Assembly (NCBI GenBank): GCA_037903475.1
Contig: JBAJFG010000287.1
Span: 1 to 64,000, forward strand
Reading direction: 5' to 3'
From: Ancylostoma caninum
Lineage: Eukaryota > Nematoda > Chromadorea > Rhabditida > Ancylostomatidae
Length of the DNA stretch: 64,000 nt
Position 1 is the stretch's first letter. Each line of letters begins with the position of its first letter. Below the pieces are notes generated by a model. It was not told where the DNA came from. It worked only from the letters and a program-made list of their open reading frames with translations, and did no database searches. This document shows positions 37,146 to 51,000 of the stretch, piece by piece. Position numbers and translations under genes: made by a program.

Positions 37146-38364
37146 CAGGGATGTGCGTAATTACGATTTACGATTTACGAATTACGATTTACGGCCATTT
37201 TTGGCGATTTTTTTACGATTTACGATTTACGAAAAATGGCCCAAATTTCGTAACAAATTCGTAAATAACTACAAGAAACGAATCTCGTCATAGCGTTTGT
37301 GCTTGGAGGTATAGTCCGTTCCAAAAGCGACGATAGTTGAGTATTTGTGCCTATGATCTGCATTTCTCGCATATCTCTCCGAAAGCAGCACTATTTCTCG
37401 CGTTCTCTCTTCTCTAATATTTCCACAACTATTTTCCCCTGTGAAACACACTATAAATGTGCATGATTTCTCTGTGTTTGCATTTTGCAGCAAAGCTAAG
37501 AATGAAATGTTTGTTTTGCTTGTAGTTTCGTTAATTCGGAGAAGGCGGCATGTAGCAATTTCATTGTACGATCTGTTGGAACAGTGGAGCTCAAGGGTCT
37601 GAATGAAGAGCGACAGGAACACCGCATTCCCAGCTCTGTTCTCCTGTTTCCGTAGGTGGAACAAGCTGTCCGCTCAGCCTATTTCCTTCGGCAAAACGTT
37701 TTGCCTTGTTTTTGTGACTTCAGCAGCGGTGTGATGTCGTATGCGAAAAGGTTTTCTTCGTGGTCGAGCTCTCATGAACCAATTAGCAGTGACTATAAAC
37801 AATTTGATAAAATACAAGGAATAGTTTTTTTAGAGATGCAGCACGCATGTTACTTTATTGATAATCGCAAAGGTATTGAATGCGCATGCGCCCTAGGCAG
37901 TGACTTGCTGGAAGCACTGAATACCGAGTCAGCGCTTTAATCTTTCAAACTCATTCGGTACCAATTCACCTACCCCACGGTGTGAATGGCTTGGTTCGCA
38001 GAACCATCGATCCACGTTTACGTTTGCTTCAGAAATACCGACCAGGATGAAGAGAATTTTCTCCAATGCAGCGATAAATAATACTTTAGAACTGGACAGC
38101 TCACTTAAAATATCGAGAAAAAAGTTGTCCATTCATTACAATGTGATAAGATGGCGAAGTTCAGTGTTCAGTTGTGCAGTAGATACATACCTCATTTCAT
38201 CATTTTGAGAATGACTTTTTTTGTGAAACGAGTTGAAATCATCTGGCTCTTTTAATGGTAGTCGGACCCTCAGTTACGATTTACGATTTACGATTTACGG
38301 TGGTTTTGGAAAATTTACGATTTACGATTTACGAAAATTGAAATTTTTGTTACGCACATCCCTG
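37146..38364. mobile_element. 1219-bp non-autonomous hAT element with perfect 8-bp target duplication
   Basis: Both ends begin CAGGGATGTGCGTAA (15 bp perfect inverted repeats). The element is flanked by identical GTGTATAT at 37138-37145 and 38365-38372. CAG...CTG ends with an 8-bp duplication are diagnostic of hAT transposons. Each subterminal region has an array of the heptamer TTACGAT (37167-37260 and 38273-38340), probably transposase binding sites. The interior ORFs show no hAT dimerisation domain or any other known domain. Sharp target duplications suggest fairly recent insertion. Confidence 0.93.
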
Positions 38365-40793
38365 GTGTATATAAACCGCTGGTTGAGCATCAAAGTTTAG
38401 TCGTGTCTCCGCTCCGGCGGAGTCAAGGCGAGTCCAGCGAGACTCGTCGGGCTGGCTGAGGCCTGGGTAAAACCGATGCCCAGTGCAATAATTATTATTT
38501 TTGGATGAGCTTGGGTAAGCATCCACTTACCCAAGTCTGCAGTACGAACACAGCACTGTGCCCAGATTGAGCTGCGATCCAAGGTTTGAGATATACAAAC
38601 CAGTTTATCGCCCCCGAACAAAATAAGCTTTCACCTCGCGGTGTAACTGCTGTTGAAACGTGTTCGGCCTGCGTTCGCCGTCCCGAAATCTCTGAGTAGG
38701 TAATGGGCGCACATTCAAAAGCATGGAAATATCACTCCGATCCCGTTGATTTCTCGCGTATTTCGCACTGTTTCCTCATTAGAGGTGAATTCTCCGTTCC
38801 TGAAAACTCCAGGTCCGGCAAAATCGCAAGCACGGAAGTTTGGGGGAAGTAACTCTTCAAGGGCAGGATTCGCATATTTTCCGCGTTTCAGATTCTGCTG
38901 TGTTCTGTAGCTTCAGGGTCTATTAGATTATCAGCCCAGAATCAGGTATAATTCTGCCACTATCAGAAATCTACCTAATTCTGGCTGACAAGCTTCCCCT
39001 GCAATGAAAATTGGCAGCAACCGCGAAAAAGTCGCGGTTCATCTAAACGCCTGTTTCGACTCACTGCGCAGTGATTTCTTCTAGAAATAATATCGTCTCT
39101 TGGGGTCCCGTACATAATTGAGATTAACTAGGGTAAAGATGGTAACATTTCTAAGTTACCCATCGTTAACACGGGTGTTGACATTACCCTAGGTAATATC
39201 AATGCACCAGGGCCCTATTTGCCATGCTTGTCGGTATAAACTTTGTTTTACACCAAATAATATTTTCCTATGCATTCGGAAGGTGTTGGATGAAGTCGGA
39301 AGTCTCAAAGAGGGCGTGGCAGACTAGATATTCGCTTGTTGATGATTGTGTATCAATGACGATCAGCTGCTAAGTGCTGACGTTCAGTTCCTCATCACAT
39401 ATTTTCAACGATTTTTTTTCGTTTTTTTTTGCGAGGTTTATCGCTTTCTGAGAGTGAGGATTCATGTACCTATGAGTCGATTCTTTATATATCTTGGATG
39501 AGAGTTTCTTGTGAAGAGATACCTGTGAAGAAGAACATACAATCTTTGACCATAATATCATCGCTTTTTTCGATATGAATCGTATGCGTGACATTCGTTC
39601 ACGCCTCAAAATAAACAGGTAAATAAATATGTCACTATTTTCCATAGTAAATCCTACGTCGCCTTCTGCATAGCTCTCTACCCTGTGATGCACATTTCTT
39701 TCATTTTATCTGGTCATTTTATGCTCAAATTACTGGATACTGTTCCTACTCCAACTCGCATATAGCCTTCGGAAAGTGCTGAAAGTTTTCAGCTTGTGCT
39801 GGAGAACTGACCTCATTCAGCCCTAACCACCTAGTTGCTCTCGCGATGAGGCTTACCTTGCAGAAAAACCTAAATCCCTTCCAACCCTTCCAGTCGTGAA
39901 AGATTAAGCGATGTGTTTTTTTTTTTCACAATTGTAACGGCTCACGAGCTCCCAGTAATATGTAGTGGAAAATCTCAAAGAGTGCTTTAAGCCTCTTTCT
40001 TGGTAGTGACGCTCATTTCGTTAGAGCTTCGGGACTCCTATATGCGTTCAGATACCATGTGGGATCGTGATCCCACATTATAATGGATCACTAGAATCTC
40101 ACATTTCATGCTGCTCATGAAATGTGGGATCCTAGTAGCTAGTCGTCGTCTTCTTTGTTCTTCAGAACTGCTCCAATCAAACAGAGGTGTAGACTATTCA
40201 ATTCCTCTTAAGCGGATCTTTGTTATGACTCACGCAGTGTTGCGGTAGAAGTTTTGCTTATCTGTTTGAATCAGTCGAAAATTCAAGCAGTCGATATATC
40301 GATCGGTGGGGTATCATGCGACGAAATCATGGTTCATGTTGTCAGTTGAGTTTTTTTCATCCAATAGATTATCTTCCAAAAAGACTGCCCTGATCAAGAA
40401 TTGAACTTACGTAGAAGCCACCTTAAAGCTGCTTAGTGTCACCCCTTGCAACCAACAGGACGACGTGCCACTGAAAGTATATACTACGGAAGGATTTGAT
40501 CTCTCAATTACTCCTTACTTTGGCACACGACATGGATCTTCACGAAATCTTAAGAAAACATGAGCTGTCACAATACGAACTTTCTCGCAAAACTTCTACA
40601 GGTGGTTATGGGAGTCCGGCAGGAATTTTTAGTATGTAATATGTGCTAGGTCGTCAAGTATGAAATGTCGGATTTTGTATGTGATCATTTTCGGAATCTG
40701 TATCCTCGCAGTTTCACTTGACCTTTTTTCTTCTGATTTGATTTTGGAGATCCATCCCCCTCACTCTATCAAAACCATTCCCTCGATTCCTGG
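38365..40793. other. Repeat-rich intergenic region, no gene recognised
   Basis: 38440-38600 shares blocks (CCCAGTGCAATAAT, GGGTAAGCAT, ACTTACC) with 59800-59985, so it belongs to a dispersed repeat. 38740-38815 matches 35690-35765. Two adjacent hairpins occur at 40057-40078 (ATGTGGGATC and its complement with a 2-base centre) and 40091-40135 (20-bp arms with two mismatches). A minus-strand ORF near 39370-39693 has low-complexity composition and no recognised domain. Confidence 0.5.
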
Positions 40794-43218
40794 TCAACCT
40801 CCACATTTTTTCTTGAGAATAGCCTTCGTAAAATGACATGAATGCCAAGAATTCGTGTCCTTTTCGAATACGAGTTCCATCTCGGAGTTGTTAGAGCAGA
40901 GCAGCTGGAGATATCGGTAGTGCTCAGAGGACATGTAGCCACTAAAGTTACGGAAAAGAGTTCGTTTAGGAAGTTCCATTTGGGTGTTATTAAGCTGCAA
41001 AGTGGACGTGGTTGTGGTGGACGTAAATAACGACGGTGTGAAAACTGTGGAGAACGAAGACAGCTGTGAGACTAGATCTGTATAGGCAGCAGGTTTTGAG
41101 GTTAACAACTCAAAAAAAGGTAATCGAGGCAGCGCGAAAGGTCTGAGTGACTCGATAAACGACTTTTCCACAGTAGAGTCCTCAAAAATGAATAACAATT
41201 TCGACCACTTTTCGCAAAATCACTGTGCTTATACCAGAGGGCACGGATGGGAATCCACCTGCCATTCATTGTATTAGTCAAACCTTGATGGACCACAACT
41301 CCTTTTAAGGTTTGGACTACTTCTTATCAATGAATTTTTCAAACTTTCAACGCGATGTTGAACACGCTCCCTGTCACTCTACAACCACTTGCTTTTGGGC
41401 TTCTAACTTTTGGCGCAGTCAAGCTACTATTGAGATAAAAGAGCTGTCCCGATAATAAAGGAGCATATTTGGTTAGCTTATATCGTATCTCGTTTAAAAG
41501 ACAACACTCGAAACTTCTTATTCGAAATCAGACATTTCGTACTGGACAACCTAATATTATAGTCCACATTAGAAACTGTTGAAGGATAGACCTGAGCGCA
41601 TTTTCTGGGATTGCATATTGTGTTATTATTCCCCTTTCCCTCGATATGCAGCTCTCTCCTCATCGTTTTCACTTGGCGGAGGAAAAAAAACGAAATCCTG
41701 GATTTTGAAGGTAGAACTACTACAACTATAGTTCCATTTGAAATCAGTATCACGTTGGACGGGGAACTTTTCATTATAACTTGACTTGGGATTGAGCTAT
41801 TTGGCCGAAATTTCAGGACATAATGGGAATCGAAGTACTTATTCTTCTCGCTTCATAACATTGACATAAACTGCTTTCGAATAGAACTATCGTGTTTCAA
41901 GTCCAAATCCAGCACTACCATAAATATGATAATTCCTCGTTTGTATCGCGTCATTTCGATTCGCAGAAAAGTTATTCTAAATCTTATTTCGAGTGAGTAA
42001 TTTGCTGTAATAATCATATTCTAAAGTTCATCTCTTTATATAAAAAGTGGGGTTGCCAAAAAATAAAACCAAAAAAGTGAGAAAAGGAGTTTTCAATAAT
42101 CTCGAACAAAAGGCAGCCGTTTCGATGGAAAATATTTCTATGATATCCACGGAGAATATTTCTATGATATTCACTACTAACAACTATTCTAACATTGAAA
42201 TAGGAACTGTAACGCTTCCAATATGCTTAAGAAACAATAAAAAAAGATTTTTTGGTGAATGCTACCATCTTTTGTCTTCCTTCGCTTTTGAACAGCAAAG
42301 AAAAGTGCAGCAGAGACATTTATCGTAAAAAAGGCCAATTATGTGCCTAATCTGTGTCAACTCTTCATTCTTCTCAGAAGGTGGTAGTGAAGGTGTTAGG
42401 CAAAATCCACGGAAAGCGAGGAAATTGATACTTAGGCTCAACAAAGCCATAGAATTGAATTCCTGTCCAGATAAGCTGCAGTTAGGAAGCACCCATAGAA
42501 CTTCAATAATTTTCATCTGGATAGCTCGATCCAGGGATAAGTTATAGCAAAAAAAACTTCTTGTCCAAATGGCGCTGATCATATCTTTTTGACCGCGACG
42601 TATGTGGAGTAGCATTCGCAGTAGAAGCCTTGCAGCAACAGAGCTCATGGAACGTAACGTGCTAAAGTCTGTCTCACTTCTACAACTTTCTCAGCAGTCA
42701 CATTTACTGGATCTATGGCAAAAACGCACTCTTTGTGAATCATCTTCGAAAGTTCCGAATGGGATGATCTGGATTTGCCCATATCACCATCTAGGCCCTG
42801 GACAATCAGGGTTTTTGCCTTGCTATGGCCATTGAGACAAAATTCCAGCTTGAGACCCAGCTCATCCCACGTACATTTTTTCCACCTGCACCGCTCCGTT
42901 GTACCACTGAACATCGATCGATATATCGATTAGTTGAGAGGAAATGGTAAACTAGATCCCTCTCCAAACAATGCATGTCCTTTTATAAAGAACTGTTTGA
43001 GATAAACCGAATATTCTGGACCTTTGCTCAAAGGAGGTAGTTCTAAAGAAATTATGGCGAAACGGTGGTGATTCCGCACAGCGATCGTCGATTTCCGATA
43101 TCCCGTGAACGCTATGGAGACAACTTTTCCATTGCAGGAGTGATGATTCAGCGCATGTTACCAGCTTGGAGATCACTGCGCACAACTGTGCGATCAGTGC
43201 AAACTGATGCGTTCCCAT
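40794..43218 (-). CDS. Doubtful coding patch, several minus-strand ORFs
   Basis: Four minus-strand ORFs lie in sequence: 42952-43218, 42645-42914 (with GLKLEFCLNGHSKAKTLI and a possible GTGAGA donor after KVVE), 42262-42648 and 40794-41198 (134 codons, Ser/Leu/Phe-rich, ending ILKKKCGG). Some have plausible splice borders but I could not join them in one phase and I recognise no family. They may be exons of a divergent gene, a pseudogene or chance ORFs. Confidence 0.25.
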
Positions 43219-43874
43219 TGACAGAACTACTATCAGGCCTCAACCTTAGAAAAACTTCATATCAGTTTCTGGTGGGCTCTAGGTTTTTTCTTCGCTTTCT
43301 GTTTTGCTTATAGCAGCAACTTTTTGAAAGAATAAAAAATGCTCGATACGTCATGCCTTGCGTTTACCTTTGCCTATCCAAATACCATCTTGCGGTGGTG
43401 CCGCAGTAAATGTTAAATGAGTGTTGCGGTTGTATGTACTGTAACAATGCGCTCGGGCTAGTGGCCAGTGTGGTTTTTATCACTTGAAAGAAAAAGCCTT
43501 ATTTTAGAGGCGCTCAGATGAATTCAAAAATGTCGATATGATAGCTGCCTTTCCTTCTCGTTAACCCCAACAAATCCCCACCATGATTGCTGCAGTGTAT
43601 TGCTTTGTAAATTTTAACGATAACAAATTTTCATTATCCTCACCACTCTTCTTTCTATTAACCGTACTTCCTGGGTGGCGCGACTTAAGCTGGGGATAGG
43701 TACAATCTTTTGATTTTCTTAGACAAGCTCCAGCAGTGTAGACGCTACTCTAGAACTACTATATGTAGATAACTTGACGTGGATGAACATCTGGACTGTT
43801 TGACCCCCTCCTCGCCTCTTACCCAGCTCGATAAAGCAGTTTTCCCCTCCTAAATGTAAGCTCACTAGGTTGTA

Positions 43875-44773
43875 TTCGGGTGGTCTGAAAGTCTTGCACC
43901 TAATCCCATACTTTCTCTAAAGAATGTTAAGCTCATTGCGAATAGATATAAATGAACAAAATAATTGCCTTTATGGTCGACGAGTTATGACCAACGCTTC
44001 ATTAAAGCATCAGCTCCAGAAGTCTCTGGCAGCTGCAAGTCTAAGAAGCTTGAAATCTCACTTTTCGATTTGGTCCGATCATCGAATTTCTTTTCTCGTA
44101 GATCCAGCTTCAGGGCTCCGAACAAGTGGTGTTCAGCCAGGGATAAGTCAGAAGAATAAGCAGGGTATTGTAGGATATCCCAACCTAATTCGGCGATTTT
44201 TTCGCTGGTAAGCTTTGCGACGTGAAGTCGGGTGTTGTCATGAAGCAGAGCAACATGGTCAATTTTTCCCCACTCCACGCGAGTTTTGTCTGCCAATTTC
44301 CGTTGTTAAAAAGAGTGGACTTATGCAGCCACGATTGCCCAGGTGTCAGCAGTTCTCGATGCAGTATTCCCTCGGAATTCCTCCAACAACACAGAAGAAC
44401 CTTCTTTCGTGCACTTCTCCTTTCGACTGTTTTGAAGATGGTTCGCCACGCGGAAATCAACTTTTCTGTTGTGTATGGTTAGCATACTGCACCCAACTCT
44501 CATCTCCGATAATGAGCTGGCAAAGAAACTTCCTCCTGTGTGGACGCAGCAGCAAAAACTGGCACACACTCAGTCTTGCAAAGCACTCAGTTAGTGGGGA
44601 ACCCAACCCGCTATCAGTTTTCTGTAACCCAGTGCTTCGAGATGTCTGGCGATTATTGTACGGCCGCAGCTAGCTATATCCTACACTTAACATGTAGTGG
44701 CATTTTGATTCAAAGTCAATAGCATTCTGGATCCCAAAAGATATCTTGGTGCAAAACTTTCGGAGCAACCTAA
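43875..44773 (-). pseudogene. Decayed mariner transposase with recognisable TIRs
   Basis: The right end on the minus strand reads TTAGGTTGCTCCGAAAGTTT and the left end reads TTCGGGTGGTCTGAAAGTCT, both next to TA (43873-43874, 44774-44775). The minus strand encodes mariner catalytic pieces in three frames: IIGDESWVQYANHTQQKSW, then RRSARKKVLLCCWR with EGILHRELLTPGQ, then LLHDNTRLHVAKLTSEKI and YPAYSSDLSLAEHHLFGAL. These contain the first two Asp and the third Asp context of DD34D. The frames are separated by shifts and stops, so the gene is dead. It differs clearly in TIR sequence from the mariner at 21170. Confidence 0.9.
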
Positions 44774-45055
44774 TATTTGTGGTTTTGCTCTCCAAATGTG
44801 CTTTATGAGAAGGTATAGAGCGAAGTTTTTCCGATATTTCATTCTTCACTCTTCTCCTCTCTTCGGCGGACATAACACAGAAGTGGCGATTGGCTTTGTA
44901 CGTGGAAAATAGCAAAATTGTTTGTGTTTTCAATCGCCATGTGAAAAATTGCTTAAAACATCCGTTTCGTTACCGCATAGAGATTGCTGGTAATCACCAC
45001 AGAATTAATTTATTAAAATTGTAGACTTCCTTCTGCGTAGAAAATCATGCTTTAG

Positions 45056-48000
45056 GCAGCAGGAAAACGAGTTGTTGAGGCCTACGACTCCAAAGCAGAA
45101 GATGTGAAGAAGAACGTATTATTGGACGTGGCCAACAGCTGTGGTCCAGAACTGTTGGCACTCGAAAACGCCATCCATGTATACAAAAAGGCACGTGTTT
45201 TATCTTAGGTCATGTATGGAAAGCCCTTCTTGAAAGTCGAGGTTTTCAGAATCCTAGCTTGGTACACGAAGTTCGCGAAGCTGCCACTCCAGTGCATTTC
45301 CGACTTCTGCAATCGATTGGAAACCTTCCTGGTGGAGTAAAAGTTGTATGCGACATGAGGGCTCACCTGCTGGTTTGTGCTATGATTTTTTTTTCTGAAT
45401 GAGGGTTTCGTGCAGTTCACAAGGAACGTTTTTTTTGAAACAAGATAAAACTTGAGGTGAGAAGGAATTTAGCAGAGTATTGAAGAGTGGTCACAACTAA
45501 GTGCTCTGAAGGGTTATAGATTTCCAGAACCATCCTATAGAGTTCATTTGAATGCCAGCGGAACCAAGAACGTAGTTTTGAGGACCAAACAATGGCAACT
45601 TGGACCCGAATCCACCATTGGAAGGATGCATAATCTCCTACTCACCGTGTGTTCACCACTAGATGTAGATGGATATAGGCATCAAAACCTCGAGTCGAAT
45701 CAAGACTTCAACTGCTTTTCTTAAGTAGGATATCACAACTCTCTGTCTAAATGTATGGGTAAACGTGTTGATGGGTGCCACATGAAGGACCAATTTGGGT
45801 CGCTAACACACCATGGATGATCTGAATGATACATCCGAGTCTTGCAGTTTTGCATTAACACATCATTGTTCAGGAGGTCTTTACTCTTTACCTATCAACG
45901 CTGCCTTTGGGTAATCATTATGAGGATCGGTAATCTCATTCTTATGGGTACAATCACCTTTAGGTAGCGGTTGGGTAACGTTACCTATGAGTGAACATGT
46001 TAATGGGTGCTAGGTAAAGGTAAAATTTGGGCACTCTTTTGCCATAGGTGATCTCAAGGATGCGTTTCGGCCGTGAGTAAGTAGCATGGAGTTCAGAAAG
46101 GCGTAGGATATCACTTTATCAGCCATGTAAGCCCTCGCTTCCACATTGTGGTAATCTTGAAAGCACAGAATTTTTCTGTTAAACTAATTCTTGTTAGAGT
46201 TGTAGCTGTTCTTTTGGGCAACATTATTTTCTGGCTGTTATTGTACATTTTTTCGAAAAAGCTGACCCACACTTTGTTGGTAAAACGCCCTCAAATCCTC
46301 ATAATAGCGTTGTCGTGGGGTTGTTAGTCGAAATGTTGCAAGTTCTTTGCAATTCTATGGTAAGGAATAGTATAATATTTTCAGTACTTGATGAAGACCG
46401 AGAGCGACAAATCGATCGTAGCTGCTCTTCACCGCTTGGAGAGATCTGCGCACGAGCTCCTTGTGCTGTGGTTTTGTCAGAGTAACATGAAGCTTGAAAG
46501 GTTAACATGGCAATCACCAGGAGACATTCTTCAGAAGGTAATTTCTAGCAGACGAGATACAGCTGTTCCTATTCGAGTTGGATGCGGATTTTTAAATTTA
46601 TGGGAAAATACATTTTAAAAAATTCTTCGATGGAGGAATGCTTGGAACTGTGCCTTCATTTGCTGAAGTGCAACAAGTACTAAGCAGATTTGCACCTAAT
46701 GTTGCTTCTAAGTTCAAATCCACTCAAATTGAGCACGCATCTACACCGTGGTGGACGCAAAGTGTCGTAGGGGAGGGGGGAGGGCGGGGAGGTGGGGGAA
46801 GAGGGAGCTCGGGAATGAGTTGGCAAAAATTTCAAAGTTCGTTCCATAAATTACATGATATCCCTTCATTAGCTCATTTTTAATTCATTATTTTATTGAT
46901 CCGATCTTTTAGCTGACCCCCTCCTTTTCTACCCCCCCCCCCTCTCCGGAAACAATTTCTGCGTTCGCCACCGATCACATAATTACAAACGTAAGACGAC
47001 ATTTAGAGTTCCGCTTGCGATAAGGATAACAGACATGCCGTTTAGGCTCTTAAATATTTAGTTCTGATATTTTGGATGAATAACTATATCAAAAATCTTA
47101 TAGGTAGCTGATTACGAAGCAGTACACCCCGTACAAGGCATGATGGATTTCAAGAAACGTGTTGGATCATACCGAAGGTGTAATTCATTTTCATTTTTTT
47201 TCTACACAATCGAGCCTCCAAGGTTGCTGGCAAGGACCGGGAGAGGATTGTGGTCAAATAATCCTAAAGGCACCACCGTCCCACCTCAAAATCATTCTTA
47301 AGTTTTCCACTTGAAAAAAAATCTCCGAGGATTCCTGATTACAGAGGTATACGTGATTGCCTGCGAAACTGCCGAAAAAAAAACCGTTTTCAAGGCGCAT
47401 CTTTTGGGGAGCTTGTGGGCGGAGACAGAGGTGGAACTACGAGGTTTTCGCATATGCACATCCTTGGTCTGATCACAAATAGAACGTTCTTGCTAATCTA
47501 CTAGGAAGTCAACGATGAGATGTAGTACCGGGCGCGTGTTATTCAGGAATCCCTTCCTCCCACCTCGGCCCCGGCCCTTGACTATTTCCACATGCTCACC
47601 AAGAATTGGGGTTCTAAAACGAGTATTTCAAGAGGTTTTGCAAATAATCTCGTATATCATTATGATCAGCAATCCCTGGAGATTCGCTCTATGTGGAAAC
47701 CCGAAAAACGATTCTGAGGTAAGGTGGTGTCCTTAAGGGTCCACAAAAGTTGAGGATTAGACTCATAAAGTCGATCCTTCCAAACACTATGATGGTTGCA
47801 GATGCTTCTACTTTTCTCACGAAGCGATGCCTAGGGAACCTTTGGTGATCGTGCACGTAGCTCTCCTGAACGAGATTGCCAACAATGTTCAGGTTCGCTC
47901 AACTCTTCGACGTCACCAGTTATTGTCCACTTTCCTTTCCTCAGTTTCTGTTGTAGAGTATTGTGGAGTGTGACCATCTCGACTGTGCAGAGGACGAGTG

Positions 48001-51000
48001 CAGTACTGCCATTTACTACTCTATAACTTCTGCTGAGCCAGGTAGGGTAGATTGAGCTGATATTGATTAGGTTTGGCCGTTCCTATTTCTTACAGATTCG
48101 GTTTTTTCCTGCCAGTACCTAAATTCCTTGCACTCCCATTATACATAGACGTTGTTTTCTGTGCGCAAAATCCACAATCTCGAGGAAATCTCAGAGAGCC
48201 TCATTTCCCAACATTATTAGATTGCAGAAGATTACGCATTGGCGTCAAGGCCTCTAAAAATATCGCAATAGCACAAACTTTGTTTCGCGAGTAGGAGTTA
48301 TCACCTTCTTCCAGATTCTCGGAGGGGTCTAATGAAGTAGCCTTGATCCTGAAGCTCATAGACCTTCCTTTTCACTAATAACTAAAATAATTCCTGCCAC
48401 AAAGTGTGATTTTTCTTGCTCTGTCTACGCTAAGCTTTTCAGGATTGAGCGGTATAGATCTGGGCAACATGCTAATCAAGAGGGTGGCTACAAGACTACA
48501 AAACGAGTTGCCATCAGTTAAAACACACTCCACGTTATCGCCCATCCCGGGTTTTCGTACCTGGATGCTTCGGAGTTTACATGGAAACTCACTCTTTGGT
48601 ACATCTTCCTTTTTTGATTCCTTTTTTTTTCGAAAACTATTCTAAATTATTCTGAAAACTAAACTCGATTAAAAAGTAAGTGTTAGAAAAAACTGTGTCC
48701 CACTGTAATGATGACTTCACATGCGATGCATTCAGACATTAGCTATTATACATTGAAAGTTCCAAAGAAATTTTCAGATAGCATTAACTTGTTGTATGGT
48801 TGTAAAATGAAGTAGTGTTTACGTTGACATCACTCAATCAGATCTGAATTTTTTACACAAAAAAGCTGATCTTGCCGAAAAATTGATGATTACTAAGGCA
48901 AGTAAATTTTTATGGTTGAAAATCCACAACTCCTCCCTAAATATCAATGAAATCCTATATCGACGGTTTTTTCAGGATCAGTCATAGATGACGATGTATT
49001 GGCGAAAATCTCGCAATTCTCTGGCAAACAAGCCACAAGCGAAGAGGCGACTCGATTCCTTCTTGAAGTGAGTGATTCTCTTTCAATCGAGAGTCAATGG
49101 GTTATCGTAACGATTGCGGTAAGCCGAGGTATAACGTGAAGGTAATTTTTTTGGTCGTCAGAGGAAAAAAAGCCTAAGACATAGTTCAAATATGCGATAG
49201 GTAAGTCTGAAAAATGCCACTACACCATAATACTCCCCAGCTCCCTACGTTTCATGAGAAATATACATGTTTTTTGCTATTTTCATGTGCCCAGACAAAC
49301 TTTCGGAACTTCCGCCGGTGACCCGACGGAAGTTCCGAAGTGGCTCCGCGGAAGTTCCGAAATCGAACAAGAGTGACGTAATTCGCGCATTATGGAGTCA
49401 ACCATAACTCGACTGATAACGTAAAATCGACCAACATGAAGAGATGAACACCTCCACGCATGACGATCCCAAAAATCGTAGGACCATGAGTCCCACCTTA
49501 GCTCGTTTCAGCACGTACACCCAGTTACTGCACTAGCAGCCTCTCTGAAGATGATCTTCAAGCAGGTCTGTCCTCTGACTGTGCGACATATCTGCGTCAG
49601 GTTTCAAAATCAATGATAACATGGAAAAATTCCTCTTTGGTGAAAATCTGCCAAATTTTTGTATTTATGGGAATAATCCCGGGGGTACATTTTTCCGACA
49701 CGAGCTTTACCCGAAATTCGACATTCCAGAAGTCATTATTGGTGCACGCCGAAGTGAATTTCGAGGAAAAAATAGCGTGAAAATTTTCGTATTCTACCAC
49801 GGCTTCTTATTCGTCTAGCCGAAGTCAGTCAAGAACATTCCACTTAAAAAATAGGGCGAAAACATGCCATTTGATATTTTAGTTTCTTGGATCATTCTAT
49901 CTCTTTCGAAGCTCCGCGGAAGTTCCGAGAAGTGTCAAGCTCCGCGGAAGTTCCGAAACTACTTTTTTCTCTGCGTCCCCATTCGGAACTTCCGAAAAAA
50001 TAGACGAGTGACGTCATATTTCCGCGGAAGTTCCGAAAATCGGGCTCCAATAGTAAACCAGACTCCGCGGAAGTTCCGAAAGTTTGTCTGGGTGACATCT
50101 CGCCAATAGAGTTTATCACTGCGCGTAAAATGAAATATTCTTTTCCTCCTTTCATTTTTTTTTTGAAATAATAGAAGTGGCAAGCAGTTCACTCATCCAA
50201 GTTGGGTGGTGGACGATGAAGCCATGTACGAAATCAGAAGCGCAAAACGAAAACTGCAAGCGTAGCGAATTAAGCCCTGAACGCTTCGCTTTTATACAAC
50301 CAATTCTATAACCTACATAAAGCTTTGCTATCTTATCATGTAATGTATGAGATAGCGGACAGACAAGTAGTCCTGTTCGTCACTTTCTACAGCGAAAAGT
50401 TAAACTGGTTGTTGTGCTGGGTTAAACTATTTTTTGCCAGGGTGTGACTCATGTTCCACGACAAGAACTTAGCCCTATATTTTATGCGGAAGGGATGTAT
50501 AGAATATAGAGCGGCGCATAGATACTGTTCCACAATGAAAAAAAAAACAGACAGAAATCGTATGAGAGCACATTCTCTAACGACCTTTTCGAGGATAAAT
50601 CGCTACCACCAAATGAAAAAAGCACTAGTTTCGTATCATGATCCTTACTAAGGCGTTAATCACAGCCTTGCGGATTACGTAGCGTAGATTTAGCTCTAAC
50701 AATGCTCCTGTTATCAGACCACTAGGCTGTCTACTGAGCGAGAACTGATTTGCCGAAGTCAATGACCTATAACACTGCCCGACTCAGTTTTTTGCCTCGC
50801 AGTCCACGAATTTATGAAGCAAGGGAGTCGAGATCCTGCTGCAAAAACAGCAAAAGACCGGCGACTGCTGTGGTCCATATTTCGATTAGTACCTATTGTT
50901 ATCTAATTTTTTATGGAATGTTTCCTTTGAAAATTTCAAAACAGCGGAAACTTATGTTACAACCTAATAGTTGCTTCCACGGCCTACCAGCTACTATGAG

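Noticed and set aside
37141..38350. TTACGAT arrays as a CRISPR-like or telomere-like array
   Set aside because: The heptamers are short, irregular and confined to the two ends of a hAT element; there are no spacers of even length and the nematode telomere repeat is TTAGGC.
38500..38560. Spliced-leader RNA gene (TTGGGTAAG and ACTTACCCAAG stretches)
   Set aside because: The SL1 sequence itself (GGTTTAATTACCCAAGTTTG) is not present, nor an Sm site in the right place.
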